Below are positions 8,005-15,439 of a stretch of DNA of 40,996 nt, in pieces. Numbering within the stretch: the first letter of the stretch is position 1; each line of letters begins with the position of its first letter. The translations under genes were made by a program, and so were the position numbers. The DNA lies in contig LCET01000003.1 in the NCBI GenBank assembly GCA_000995185.1, positions 70,989-111,984 of the forward strand, given 5' to 3'. A model generated the notes under the pieces. That model was given only the letters and a program-made list of their open reading frames with translations. It was not told the DNA's origin and ran no database searches. The DNA comes from Candidatus Woesebacteria bacterium GW2011_GWC1_42_9. GTDB lineage: Bacteria; Patescibacteriota; Microgenomatia; UBA8517.

Positions 8005-9621
8005 TTATTGGTTTGAAGTTTTTGACCAGAGGGTGTAAATAACTGTCTCGGCTTCGTTTGGCCGTTTGACCTCAGATAATATTTGGACATCTCCGCGATT
8101 ATGAAGATCACTCCCCTCTGAACATCCTTCAGCGTCAACCGCAAGGATATTGTCGGGTTTTTGGTTATCAAAAGCGTCTTGGGATGGACAGCGCTGAGTT
8201 GTGAAAATGTAGTTTCTATACGTCCACACTCCATGTTCCCTTTTGATCGCAGATTTGTTAAATTCATCCGGATTTAATTTATTAAAGAATGCGATCCATG
8301 GATATGGGTCGTCGGGGATGTTTGTAAGGAAGATTTGGTCGTATTTGTTTTCGACTTCATTTAATTGAAGCGCCAGTTCTTTTGAGCCGTAGCTTCTGCT
8401 GCCTGATATTTTATATACAGCGTGAGTAGAGTACATGTGCCAAAAAAATATGAAATTGGCGAGGATTGCGAAAGATAGTCCAACCGTAATTAATTTCGAG
8501 TATGGCTTGAAACTAGTCAAAAAGCTAAACCCAATTGCTTCAATTATCGAAAAGAACGGCACCATAAAAAAAGATCGGTGAAGGTTTGGCGCATCTTCGG
8601 TAGTGAGCGCAGCGGGCAAGGGCGCCGCAAGCAGTAGAAGGAGAGCAAGAAAATATTTATTTTTTCGCGAGATTGCGGCAAGGCCCACGAGCACAAGGAT
8701 AACCTCGATATAGGTTAGTACGCCTATTGCGGGGGTTCTATATCTTGCGGGCTTCCCCTCGTCGCCGATAAGGAAGTTCGCACTGAAATAACTTGTGTAC
8801 TCATTGATAAACTTCCTTGAATAAGTAAGCGGCTTGTTGTGGAAAAATCTGGCGATAAAGACTTTGTTTTCACCCTCCTCAAACGGCATTCTCATTAGTT
8901 CCTTTGCGGTATCGATATCGTTAAAGATAGAAACTTGAGAGAATCTCCCCCTTGCTTCCTTGTCAAAAGTAAACAGACCCGTGAGAAGGATCAATATTAT
9001 AGTGACGCTAACAGCATGTCTTTTACTTGTGATTGAACTATTTCGCCAAAGATAAAGAAGAGTGATCAACGCAAATGCAGGGGAAAGTAAGCGAGCTGAA
9101 TGATACAAAAGGTAGCCAATTAGGAAAGATATTATGCTGATAAATTTGTTTTTAGTAAGAAAGACTAGCCCGCCAAGAACAAAAAACATAGAAATAGCTA
9201 CTTCGCTTGTGGCCCGGCTAACTGAAATGTGCCAGGGAGAGATTGCTAAAAAGAGGCTTGCCAGGAGGGCAATACCCTTTTTATTAGTGAGAGCAAAGGT
9301 AAATAAGAATAAAGGAAAGATGGTTAGTGCCCCGAATAGCGCCGAGGGCAATCTCACGGCAAATTCATTAAGTCCCAGTATTGCAATCGAAGGAATCGTA
9401 AAGTAGATGATTCCTGTCGGTCGGAAATCGCCGAAGGTATTGTAGTACATGGCAAGTGTATTCCCCCGGTCATCCTGACCGGTTTTGAGTATAGAGTAGG
9501 CGTTCCAGCCGGCCCGTACTTCATCAGCATGGAACCCCGCGGGAAGTGAACTGAGCTTAATAGTCCTTAAAAGGAGGGCGAGAATAAAAATAATCAAAAG
9601 GCTTTTTTGAGTTTTATCCAC
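8005..9621 (-). CDS. PMT/ArnT-type membrane glycosyltransferase (GT39-like)
   Basis: Polytopic membrane protein of 538 residues, probably transferring a sugar from a lipid-phosphate carrier on the outer face of the membrane. The first transmembrane helix is followed by SLPAGFHADEVRAGWN, placing the acidic pair D33-E34 in the first external loop as in the PMT_2/ArnT family. Further signs are NEFAVRLPSALFGALTIFPLFL and SPWHISVSRATSEVAISMFF, about ten hydrophobic segments, and a soluble C-terminal part. The start is GTG (9621) because an in-frame stop lies two codons upstream. The giant surface protein begins 43 nt downstream on the same strand and could be a substrate; acceptor and donor cannot be told from sequence. 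Confidence 0.8.
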   Translation of the reverse strand: MDKTQKSLLIIFILALLLRTIKLSSLPAGFHADEVRAGWNAYSILKTGQDDRGNTLAMYYNTFGDFRPTGIIYFTIPSIAILGLNEFAVRLPSALFGALTIFPLFLFTFALTNKKGIALLASLFLAISPWHISVSRATSEVAISMFFVLGGLVFLTKNKFISIISFLIGYLLYHSARLLSPAFALITLLYLWRNSSITSKRHAVSVTIILILLTGLFTFDKEARGRFSQVSIFNDIDTAKELMRMPFEEGENKVFIARFFHNKPLTYSRKFINEYTSYFSANFLIGDEGKPARYRTPAIGVLTYIEVILVLVGLAAISRKNKYFLALLLLLAAPLPAALTTEDAPNLHRSFFMVPFFSIIEAIGFSFLTSFKPYSKLITVGLSFAILANFIFFWHMYSTHAVYKISGSRSYGSKELALQLNEVENKYDQIFLTNIPDDPYPWIAFFNKLNPDEFNKSAIKREHGVWTYRNYIFTTQRCPSQDAFDNQKPDNILAVDAEGCSEGSDLHNRGDVQILSEVKRPNEAETVIYTLWSKTSNQ

Positions 9622-9652
9622 ACTCTAAATATAACATGAATTTGATTTGAGC

Positions 9653-9681
9653 TTGACAAGTAGTGGCCACCTGGATTATTT
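9653..9681 (+). promoter_or_regulatory. Sigma70-type promoter of the 68-residue gene
   Basis: TTGACA at 9653-9658 matches the -35 consensus exactly. With a 17-nt spacer the -10 would be TTATTT (9676-9681), a moderate match. A normal leader of about 35 nt with a perfect Shine-Dalgarno follows. Confidence 0.55.
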
Positions 9682-9723
9682 TTAAGCTTGAGTGAGGCTA
9701 AGTAAAAAGGAGGTGAACCATAA

Positions 9724-9930
9724 ATGAATTCTGTTGATTTTTACGATGTTAAAAAGAGAGCAAAGGTGAGCGTTCCTGTTTCTCAGTGCAAAAAAACAAA
9801 ATACGAGAGACCGACAAAGGATGGAGGAACCCAAGTAAGATATGCCGTGAAGGCAGAAATGGATGGGTCTAGACTTACAAAATTTGTTAGCAAGGATACC
9901 TGGGACAGTTTAAGTTGCCCTGAGGCTTAA
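9724..9930 (+). CDS. Small basic protein of unknown function, strongly translated
   Basis: 68 residues, not recognised. The chain is hydrophilic (begins MNSVDFYDVKKRAKVSVPVS, ends DTWDSLSCPEA), has two cysteines, and reads as one small beta-rich domain without a membrane segment. It has the best initiation region in the window: AAAGGAGGTGA at 9706-9716, 7 nt before the ATG. It also has its own promoter and a following intrinsic terminator, so it is a single-gene unit probably made in quantity. Regular protein-like composition and dedicated signals argue that it is real. A nucleic-acid-binding role would fit its size and charge but is only a guess. Confidence 0.75.
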   Translation: MNSVDFYDVKKRAKVSVPVSQCKKTKYERPTKDGGTQVRYAVKAEMDGSRLTKFVSKDTWDSLSCPEA

Positions 9931-9952
9931 GCACCAGAAAGTATTTTTCCAG

Positions 9953-9979
9953 AAATCCCCGCGAGGCAAGGGGGTTTTT
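9953..9979 (+). terminator. Intrinsic terminator after the 68-residue gene
   Basis: AAATCCCC (9953-9960) pairs with GGGGGTTT (9970-9977), 8 bp with one T-G pair and a 9-nt loop, followed by T residues. It lies 23 nt after the stop codon and before the opposing tRNA gene. Confidence 0.7.
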
Positions 9980-9991
9980 GGTTGGGGTGAG

Positions 9992-10062
9992 TCGGGGAGC
10001 CGAGAATCGAACTCGGACTACACGGCCCCCAGCCGCGCATTCTGCCATTAAACTACTCCCCG
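9992..10062 (-). tRNA. tRNA-Pro (anticodon GGG)
   Basis: Complete 71-nt cloverleaf on the minus strand. The acceptor CGGGGAG pairs with CTCCCCG. The D-loop contains AATGGCA. The anticodon stem CGCGG/CCGTG encloses loop CTGGGGG, giving anticodon GGG (reads CCC/CCU). The T-arm is CCGAG TTCGATT CTCGG. The discriminator is A and the 3' CCA is not encoded, so it depends on the CCA-adding enzyme encoded at 21914-23251. Confidence 0.95.
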
Positions 10063-10090
10063 CCGTGTAATTTTACCATATAAATAGGTC

Positions 10091-10119
10091 TTGCACTTCA
10101 TACTAGAGGATGGTATAAG
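10091..10119 (+). promoter_or_regulatory. recA promoter, implying a leaderless mRNA
   Basis: TTGCAC (10091-10096), 17-nt spacer, TATAAG (10114-10119). The recA ATG follows after only 10 nt, so transcription should begin within about 4 nt of the start codon. No Shine-Dalgarno is present. Confidence 0.7.
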
Positions 10120-10129
10120 AATACAAATT

Positions 10130-11206
10130 ATGGCTAAAAAGAAAAAAGAAGTTATTCAACCTCAAAAGCAAGAAGGGTCAAAACAAAAGCTTCAGGCAAT
10201 AAAATTAGCGATGGAACAAATCGAAAAGCAATATGGTAAAGGATCTATTATGAGACTTGGTCAGCGTGGCGACGAAAGGATGAAAGTTCAAACTATCCCG
10301 ACTGGTTCTATTGCACTTGATCTGGCGCTAGGTGTTGGCGGCTTTCCTAAGGGAAGAATAATTGAGATTTATGGGCCAGAAGCTAGTGGAAAGACTACCC
10401 TTGGTTTGCATGTCATCGCGGAATCCCAAAAAGCGGGTGGTCAATGTGCTTTTGTGGATGCAGAGCATGCTTTGGACCCAGCTCGTGCTGAGCTGATTGG
10501 GGTCAATTTGGATGAGCTTCTTCTAAGCCAGCCGGATAGCGGCGAGCAAGCGCTTGAGATCACAGAGACATTGATCAGGTCGGGCGGGATTGATGTGATC
10601 ATCGTTGATTCTGTTGCCGCTCTTGTTCCGAGGGCTGAGCTTGAGGGAGAAATGGGTGACGCTGTGATGGGAATGCAAGCAAGACTAATGAGCCAAGCTC
10701 TAAGGAAGCTTACTGGAGCGATTTCGAAGTCTAAGACTATTCTCATTTTTACAAATCAGATCAGGCAAAAAATCGGAGTGATGTTTGGGAATCCAGAGAC
10801 AACACCAGGAGGATTAGCACTTAAATTTTATTCTTCTATTCGCATCGACATTAGAAGGATAGAGGTGCTTAAAGATGGAGATAATGTGGTTGGATCAAGG
10901 CATAGAGCGAGGGTAGTTAAAAACAAAGTGGCGCCTCCTTTAAGAGTTGCCGAGTTTGATATCATGAATGATGAAGGTATCTCAAAGACAGGCGGGATAT
11001 TGGATGTGGCGGTAGACCTTGGACTTATCACTAAGAGCGGATCATTTTTTAATTATGAAGGAAAAGTTTTAGCACAGGGAAGGGAAGCAACTAAAATGTT
11101 CTTAAAAGAAAATGAAAAACTTTCCAAAGAATTGGAGAAAAAGATTTGGGAAACGTTTGAGTCAGGGAAAAATCTTCCGAAAGAATTAGGAGAAGAGAAA
11201 GAGTAA
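10130..11206 (+). CDS. recA: Recombinase RecA
   Basis: ATP-dependent strand-exchange protein that forms filaments on ssDNA and triggers LexA cleavage where an SOS system exists. 358 residues from the ATG at 10130; an upstream TTG at 10091 is the -35 box and is rejected. Walker [10 protein letters not shown] at residues 82-90, Walker B around [10 protein letters not shown], the L1/L2 loop region with [21 protein letters not shown] and [21 protein letters not shown]. No intein. No SOS box is evident at the promoter, though I cannot judge the LexA motif of this lineage. recX begins directly after the stop codon. Confidence 0.98.
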   Translation: MAKKKKEVIQPQKQEGSKQKLQAIKLAMEQIEKQYGKGSIMRLGQRGDERMKVQTIPTGSIALDLALGVGGFPKGRIIEIYGPEASGKTTLGLHVIAESQKAGGQCAFVDAEHALDPARAELIGVNLDELLLSQPDSGEQALEITETLIRSGGIDVIIVDSVAALVPRAELEGEMGDAVMGMQARLMSQALRKLTGAISKSKTILIFTNQIRQKIGVMFGNPETTPGGLALKFYSSIRIDIRRIEVLKDGDNVVGSRHRARVVKNKVAPPLRVAEFDIMNDEGISKTGGILDVAVDLGLITKSGSFFNYEGKVLAQGREATKMFLKENEKLSKELEKKIWETFESGKNLPKELGEEKE

Positions 11207-11809
11207 GTGCCCACGATCACCTCAATAAAAAAGCAGAAGAGCTTCAATCGCGTGAATGTGTATTTGGATGGAAAGTTTGGGTTCGGGATTGATTTGGATA
11301 GCTTTGTAAAGCTCAATCTTCGTGTGGAACAAGAGCTAACAGAAGCCGAAGTAGGACAAGTTGTTAAGAAAGCAGAGTTTCAAAAAACTTATGAAAAAAT
11401 ACTGAAGTATTCTACGCTTCGCCCTCGAAGCAAAAAGGAATTAACGGATTGGTTAAAGAGGAAAAAAATACATAGAAGTATATACACAAAGCTCTTCAAT
11501 AGATTAAAGCGCTTGGAATTAATTGATGATTATAAATTTGCACAATGGTGGGTTTCCCAACGTATTCAATTTAGAGGAAAATCGACTTTGGAAATTACCC
11601 AAGAATTGCACCAGAAAGGGATAGATAGAAATATTATTAAAAAAATTTTAGGGAAAAGTAATATTAATGAGGATAAAATTATCGTAAAACTAATTAATAA
11701 AAATAAATGGCGGTGGAGTAAATATGATAAAGATCTTCGCAAGAAAAAAATGCGTGATTATCTCATGCGCCGCGGCTTTAGGTGGGACGCGGTGAAGAAA
11801 TTTATTTGA
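11207..11809 (+). CDS. recX: Regulatory protein RecX
   Basis: Binds and modulates RecA filaments. 200 residues, starting with a GTG that touches the recA TAA, so translation is coupled. The repeated three-helix RecX modules are visible, such as LRPRSKKELTDWLKRKKI, LELIDDYKFAQWWVSQRI and RGKSTLEITQELHQKGID, then a C-terminal module ending MRDYLMRRGFRWDAVKKFI. The order recA-recX and the spacing support the assignment. Confidence 0.92.
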   Translation: MPTITSIKKQKSFNRVNVYLDGKFGFGIDLDSFVKLNLRVEQELTEAEVGQVVKKAEFQKTYEKILKYSTLRPRSKKELTDWLKRKKIHRSIYTKLFNRLKRLELIDDYKFAQWWVSQRIQFRGKSTLEITQELHQKGIDRNIIKKILGKSNINEDKIIVKLINKNKWRWSKYDKDLRKKKMRDYLMRRGFRWDAVKKFI

Positions 11810-11838
11810 TTGATTTTTTGTTCACAAAAAGCTAAAAT
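11810..11838 (+). promoter_or_regulatory. Promoter of the RNase Y leader
   Basis: TTGATT (11810-11815), 17-nt spacer, TAAAAT (11833-11838). It lies just after the recX stop and drives a leader carrying a 14-codon ORF before rny. Confidence 0.55.
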
Positions 11839-11860
11839 AGCTTCGGAGTAAGGAAATAAT

Positions 11861-11905
11861 ATGAAGAAAGCTCCTATCACTGGATTCTTCACTCAGGGCC
11901 GTTAA
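11861..11905 (+). CDS. Putative 14-residue leader peptide upstream of RNase Y
   Basis: A short frame, MKKAPITGFFTQGR, with its own ATG and a Shine-Dalgarno-like AAGGAA 5-6 nt upstream, placed about 20 nt after a promoter. Its stop codon lies in the loop of a hairpin, GGGCCG (11896-11901) with CGGTCC (11911-11916). The spacing to rny is 41 nt. It could be a leader peptide controlling rny, or an independently used microprotein. No homology can be claimed and chance is possible at this length. Confidence 0.4.
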   Translation: MKKAPITGFFTQGR

Positions 11906-11946
11906 ACAATCGGTCCGGGATTTCTTTGCTTTGGATAATATTAATC

Positions 11947-13122
11947 ATGAAAGACACAAAGAAACTCAGGGAGGAATTAATTAAAAAGCTTGAAAAATCT
12001 TCGTCTTTGACTCGCGAGGAAGCAAAAAAAATGCTTTTAGATGAGCTCTCGCAAGAGCTGACAGGTGAGCGGGCCAAGCGGATTAGAAATGCTGAAGAAC
12101 GGGTAAAGCAAGAAGCAAATGAACGCGCCCGAGAAATTATTGTAGACGCGCTAAAGCATGGGGCGACTAGTTATGTGGCTGAGTACACAATTTCGACCGT
12201 AAGGGTCCCTGACGAGGAAACAAAGGGTAGGATTATCGGTAAAGAAGGTCGGAATATACGTGCATTTGAAAGGGCTTGCGGGGTAGAGCTTGAGCTAGAC
12301 GAGACGATGGAAATAAGATTGTCCTCTTTTGATCCCATTAGGCGTGAGATCGCCAAGCGTTCTCTTGAGCGGCTGATAAAAGACAGGAGAATTCAGCCAT
12401 CAAGGATTGAAGAGGTGGTAGTGGAAGTTAGAAATGATATGGATGGCGTCTTACTTGAGGAAGGGAAGAAAATTGTTGAGGAAGTAGGTGAGTATAATCT
12501 CCCCGCAGATCTTGTTAAGATGATTGGGAAATTTAAATTTAGAACTAGTTATGGCCAAAACTTAGCGCTTCACACCATTGAAGAGACAAAAATCGCCATG
12601 AGCATTGCTCGTGAGTTGGGGGCAGAGGAGGAAATAGTGAGACTTGGAGGACTTCTGCATGATATTGGAAAAGTCGATATCAGTGATGAAGGGACGCATG
12701 TTCAAAAGGGAGTAGAAATTGCTAAAAAATTTGGACTTCCAAAGAAAATTATTTCAATTATTGCGGAGCATCATGAAGATAAGTCATTCTCTTCAATCGA
12801 GTCAGTGATTGTATGGGCGGCGGATGCTATTAGCGGATCACGTCCGGGAGCAAGGTATGAACCGCACGAGCGATATATTCAACGGATGGAAAAGATCGAA
12901 GAGATTGCCAAAAGCTTTGAAGGGGTGGAAGAGGCGCTTGCGTTTCAAGCGGGTAGAGATGTAAGGGTGGTAGTAAACCCCGATAAAGTGGATGACGATC
13001 GGTTAATAGTCTTGGCCCGTGACATCACAAAAAGAATTGAAAAGGAAGCTGAGTATGCCGGCCAAGTGAAAGTGACAGTTATTCGGGAGATAAGAGCGGT
13101 AGAGACGACCGCCGCAAAGTAA
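11947..13122 (+). CDS. rny: Ribonuclease Y, soluble short form
   Basis: Endoribonuclease of mRNA decay. 391 residues from ATG 11947, against about 520 for the usual enzyme: the N-terminal membrane helix and most of the coiled coil are absent, leaving about 80 charged helical residues. Then comes the KH domain (about 82-155, GRIIGKEGRN at 94-103) and the HD domain (about 205-300, LLHDIGKVDIS with H238-D239, HHEDKS near 275), and the C-terminal AGRDVRVVVNPDKVDDD. No upstream frame encodes a membrane segment, so this is not a simple frameshift. The likely consequence is a cytosolic or peripherally bound enzyme. A TAATAT box 5 nt before the ATG could give a second, leaderless transcript. Confidence 0.93.
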   Translation: MKDTKKLREELIKKLEKSSSLTREEAKKMLLDELSQELTGERAKRIRNAEERVKQEANERAREIIVDALKHGATSYVAEYTISTVRVPDEETKGRIIGKEGRNIRAFERACGVELELDETMEIRLSSFDPIRREIAKRSLERLIKDRRIQPSRIEEVVVEVRNDMDGVLLEEGKKIVEEVGEYNLPADLVKMIGKFKFRTSYGQNLALHTIEETKIAMSIARELGAEEEIVRLGGLLHDIGKVDISDEGTHVQKGVEIAKKFGLPKKIISIIAEHHEDKSFSSIESVIVWAADAISGSRPGARYEPHERYIQRMEKIEEIAKSFEGVEEALAFQAGRDVRVVVNPDKVDDDRLIVLARDITKRIEKEAEYAGQVKVTVIREIRAVETTAAK

Positions 13123-13131
13123 AACAGTCAC

Positions 13132-13160
13132 TTGACTTTCTAAATTTGATATTTTATCCT
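13132..13160 (+). promoter_or_regulatory. hup promoter, implying a leaderless mRNA
   Basis: TTGACT (13132-13137), 17-nt spacer, TATCCT (13155-13160). The start codon follows after 7 nt, leaving essentially no room for a leader. Confidence 0.65.
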
Positions 13161-13167
13161 CTGGGCA

Positions 13168-13443
13168 ATGACAAAGAAACAATTAATCGAACAAGTCTCA
13201 AGAAAGGCTCATTTGACTAAAAAGGCGACGAATGATGTAGTGGAAACATTTCTTTCTGAGGTTGGTCGGTCTCTTTCGAAAGGGGAAAAGGTAGTCTTGT
13301 CGGGCTTTGGAACTTTCCGAGTGATCAGAATGAAGGGAAAAACTGTCAAGATCCCAAACACAGAGAAGTTTGTGACGATCAAATCTCATCGGTCTCCTCG
13401 TTTTACTCCAGGCAAGAAACTAAAGCGTCAAGTTCTTAAATAA
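13168..13443 (+). CDS. hup: HU/IHF-family DNA-binding protein
   Basis: Nucleoid protein that bends DNA as a dimer. 91 residues, normal for HU. The family pattern is clear: MTKKQLIEQVSRKAHLTKKA, then GEKVVLSGFGTFRV, and the DNA-binding arm with the proline region KIPNTEKFVTIKSHRSPRFTPGKKLK. Single gene with its own promoter 8 nt upstream; expression is probably strong. Confidence 0.96.
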   Translation: MTKKQLIEQVSRKAHLTKKATNDVVETFLSEVGRSLSKGEKVVLSGFGTFRVIRMKGKTVKIPNTEKFVTIKSHRSPRFTPGKKLKRQVLK

Positions 13444-13458
13444 TTTATACTACAGCTA

Positions 13459-14508
13459 GTGGCTAGCGAGGTAATGATCCAAAATAATATTTCTGAAATG
13501 AGGATTCTTGGGGACGATCTTGCCTTAAGGTGGAAAGATATTTTTGTTCAAGTCTCCAGTGATCTAGGCTTTGTCCCGGATTGGAATCGCCTTCGAAAAA
13601 GTGAATGGTGGAAAACTGGCAAAATAGGTGCGGTGAGTTGTCATGGAGTTATGAATGTTGATGGGCAACCTAAAAGAGCGGTGCTTAAGATTCAAGGTAC
13701 GAAGACCATGACCAGTGAGGTAGAAATGATTAAGGCTTTTGAATTTCAAAACAATAGTTCCACAATTAGGCCTCCCAAGATATATGGTAGCTTTCCGTGG
13801 GATGATGAGAAGCAGTTTGAAGTCCTTGTAATGGAAGAAGTGAATGCCGAATGTGTAATTACGAGGCACCCGGCACCAAACAGACAGCTAAGTAAATATT
13901 TTAATTTATATTCTGAATATAGAAAAAATTGTAGAAGCATCCCTTGGGTGAAAAAGCCAGATGAGTGGTCTTTTAGAAGAATGTTATTTAAGGTTTGGAT
14001 GCCTGCAGTGGAAAAACAGAGTCAGAGCGATGTTTTAAAAAATGAAAGCGACTTGAAGCTAGTTGAGAAGGGTATTCGAATCATTGAGTCAAGCCTGACC
14101 GTTGAGGATCTTGAGTTTGTGCACGGCCATTTTCAGCCTGGCGATTTGTTGGTGGTAAGCGATAAAGAAGTGGTATTATTTTCCAATTTGGCCTGGTCGT
14201 GGAGAGTGCCGTTTTATGACGCGGTTTTTGGTTACCATTGGTGGATGTTGGGCATGGAGCATGCGAAGAACTTAACGACTGACTTGTTGGAACAAGAAAG
14301 AAGAAGGTGGTTAGAAAAAATATTTAACCTTTCCGAAATAAAAGGTAATAAGAGAAATATAAGGTTGGTAAAACTCGCTTTACTTGAAAGAGCTATTCCA
14401 GCTCTCATGGTTGATCGTTATATGATGAATCCAGAAGAGCCCTCTTATGAAATAATTACTGAGTCTGCAAGAAAAGAACTGAAAAGACTAGTACAAGAAT
14501 TATTATAA
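13459..14508 (+). CDS. APH/choline-kinase-like protein with degenerate active site
   Basis: 349 residues. An aminoglycoside-phosphotransferase-like fold is suggested by VLKIQGTKTMTSEVEMIKAF in the N-lobe, VLVMEEV in the hinge, and EFVHGHFQPGDLLVV followed by a WSWRVPFYDAVF-like C-lobe. In active family members the loop reads HGDxxxxN and is followed by an aspartate. Here the catalytic aspartate is histidine (HGH), the asparagine is aspartate, and the metal aspartate position reads LFSNLAW. It may be a non-catalytic relative. Start GTG 13459 is favoured because a TATACT box (13446-13451) lies 7 nt upstream; ATG 13474 is the alternative. miaA follows directly. Function unknown. Confidence 0.6.
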   Translation: MASEVMIQNNISEMRILGDDLALRWKDIFVQVSSDLGFVPDWNRLRKSEWWKTGKIGAVSCHGVMNVDGQPKRAVLKIQGTKTMTSEVEMIKAFEFQNNSSTIRPPKIYGSFPWDDEKQFEVLVMEEVNAECVITRHPAPNRQLSKYFNLYSEYRKNCRSIPWVKKPDEWSFRRMLFKVWMPAVEKQSQSDVLKNESDLKLVEKGIRIIESSLTVEDLEFVHGHFQPGDLLVVSDKEVVLFSNLAWSWRVPFYDAVFGYHWWMLGMEHAKNLTTDLLEQERRRWLEKIFNLSEIKGNKRNIRLVKLALLERAIPALMVDRYMMNPEEPSYEIITESARKELKRLVQELL

Positions 14509-15429
14509 GTGATTATAAATAAACTTCTTGTAATTTGTGGGCCGACGGCTACCGGGAAAACAAAGTTAGCGGCAAGGCTCGCCAAAAAGCTTAACGGCGA
14601 GATAATTTCGGCCGATAGCAGACAAGTTTATCAAGGTTTTGACATAGGAACCGGAAAAGATTTTGATTTGCTCAAAGAAATGAAGTTCTGGGGGTACGAT
14701 CTGGTGGGGTCGAGGGAAGAGTATAGTGTTGCTCAATATATTAAATTTGCAAGAAAGACAGTTGAAAATATTTGTGCCCGCGGAAAATTGCCGATAATAA
14801 TCGGAGGAACGGGGCTATATATTAAAGGCCTAATTGACGGAATAGAAACTTCACGTATCAAAAAAAATCTTAATCTCAGAGTTACTTTAAGGGATAAAAG
14901 TGCTGCCGAATTATTTGATATTTTAGAGTCAGTGGATATTGCAAAAGCGAGATCTTTGAACGAAAGCGACAAAAGAAACCCACGCCGTCTTATTCGCGCG
15001 ATAGAAATATCTAAAAGCAATTTAGACTTAAGATTAAGCAATACTGAGTTGACTAAAACTAATTATGATTTATTAATGATTGGATTAGGAGCATCGAAAG
15101 GTGATCTGAATGAAAATATTAAAGAGAGAGTAATTAAGAGAGTTGATGCAGGGATTAAAGAGGAAATCAGTGGGCTACTAAAGTCAGGGGTGAGCTGGGA
15201 TGATCAATCGATGAGTTCACTTGGTTATCGGCAGTGGAAGCCGTATTTTGAGGGCAAAGTAGGCCAAAAAGAGGTGATAGATAATTGGATTCGCGCAGAA
15301 AGACAGTATGCAAAACGTCAAATGACTTGGTTTAAGCGCGACAAAAGGATTAGATGGTTTGATGTTCATGAAAATTCGTTTGAAAAACATGTGGAAGATT
15401 TGGTTCAAAAATGGTATTCTGTGAAGTGA
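14509..15429 (+). CDS. miaA: tRNA dimethylallyltransferase MiaA
   Basis: Transfers the dimethylallyl group to A37 of tRNAs reading UNN codons. 306 residues. P-loop GPTATGKT at 11-18, ISADSRQVYQGFDIGTGKD at about 32-50, IIIGGTGLYIKGLIDG, KRNPRRLIRAIEI, and C-terminal SLGYRQWKPYFEG and RQYAKRQMTWFKRD, all family signatures. The GTG start touches the stop of the preceding gene, so it is translationally coupled to the APH-like protein. Confidence 0.97.
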   Translation: MIINKLLVICGPTATGKTKLAARLAKKLNGEIISADSRQVYQGFDIGTGKDFDLLKEMKFWGYDLVGSREEYSVAQYIKFARKTVENICARGKLPIIIGGTGLYIKGLIDGIETSRIKKNLNLRVTLRDKSAAELFDILESVDIAKARSLNESDKRNPRRLIRAIEISKSNLDLRLSNTELTKTNYDLLMIGLGASKGDLNENIKERVIKRVDAGIKEEISGLLKSGVSWDDQSMSSLGYRQWKPYFEGKVGQKEVIDNWIRAERQYAKRQMTWFKRDKRIRWFDVHENSFEKHVEDLVQKWYSVK

Positions 15430-15439
15430 ATACTAATAA

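Noticed and set aside
10441-10746. 101-codon antisense frame inside recA
   Set aside because: Shadow of recA codon usage; no start signals and no recognisable product. The same holds for the other long antisense frames within coding genes.
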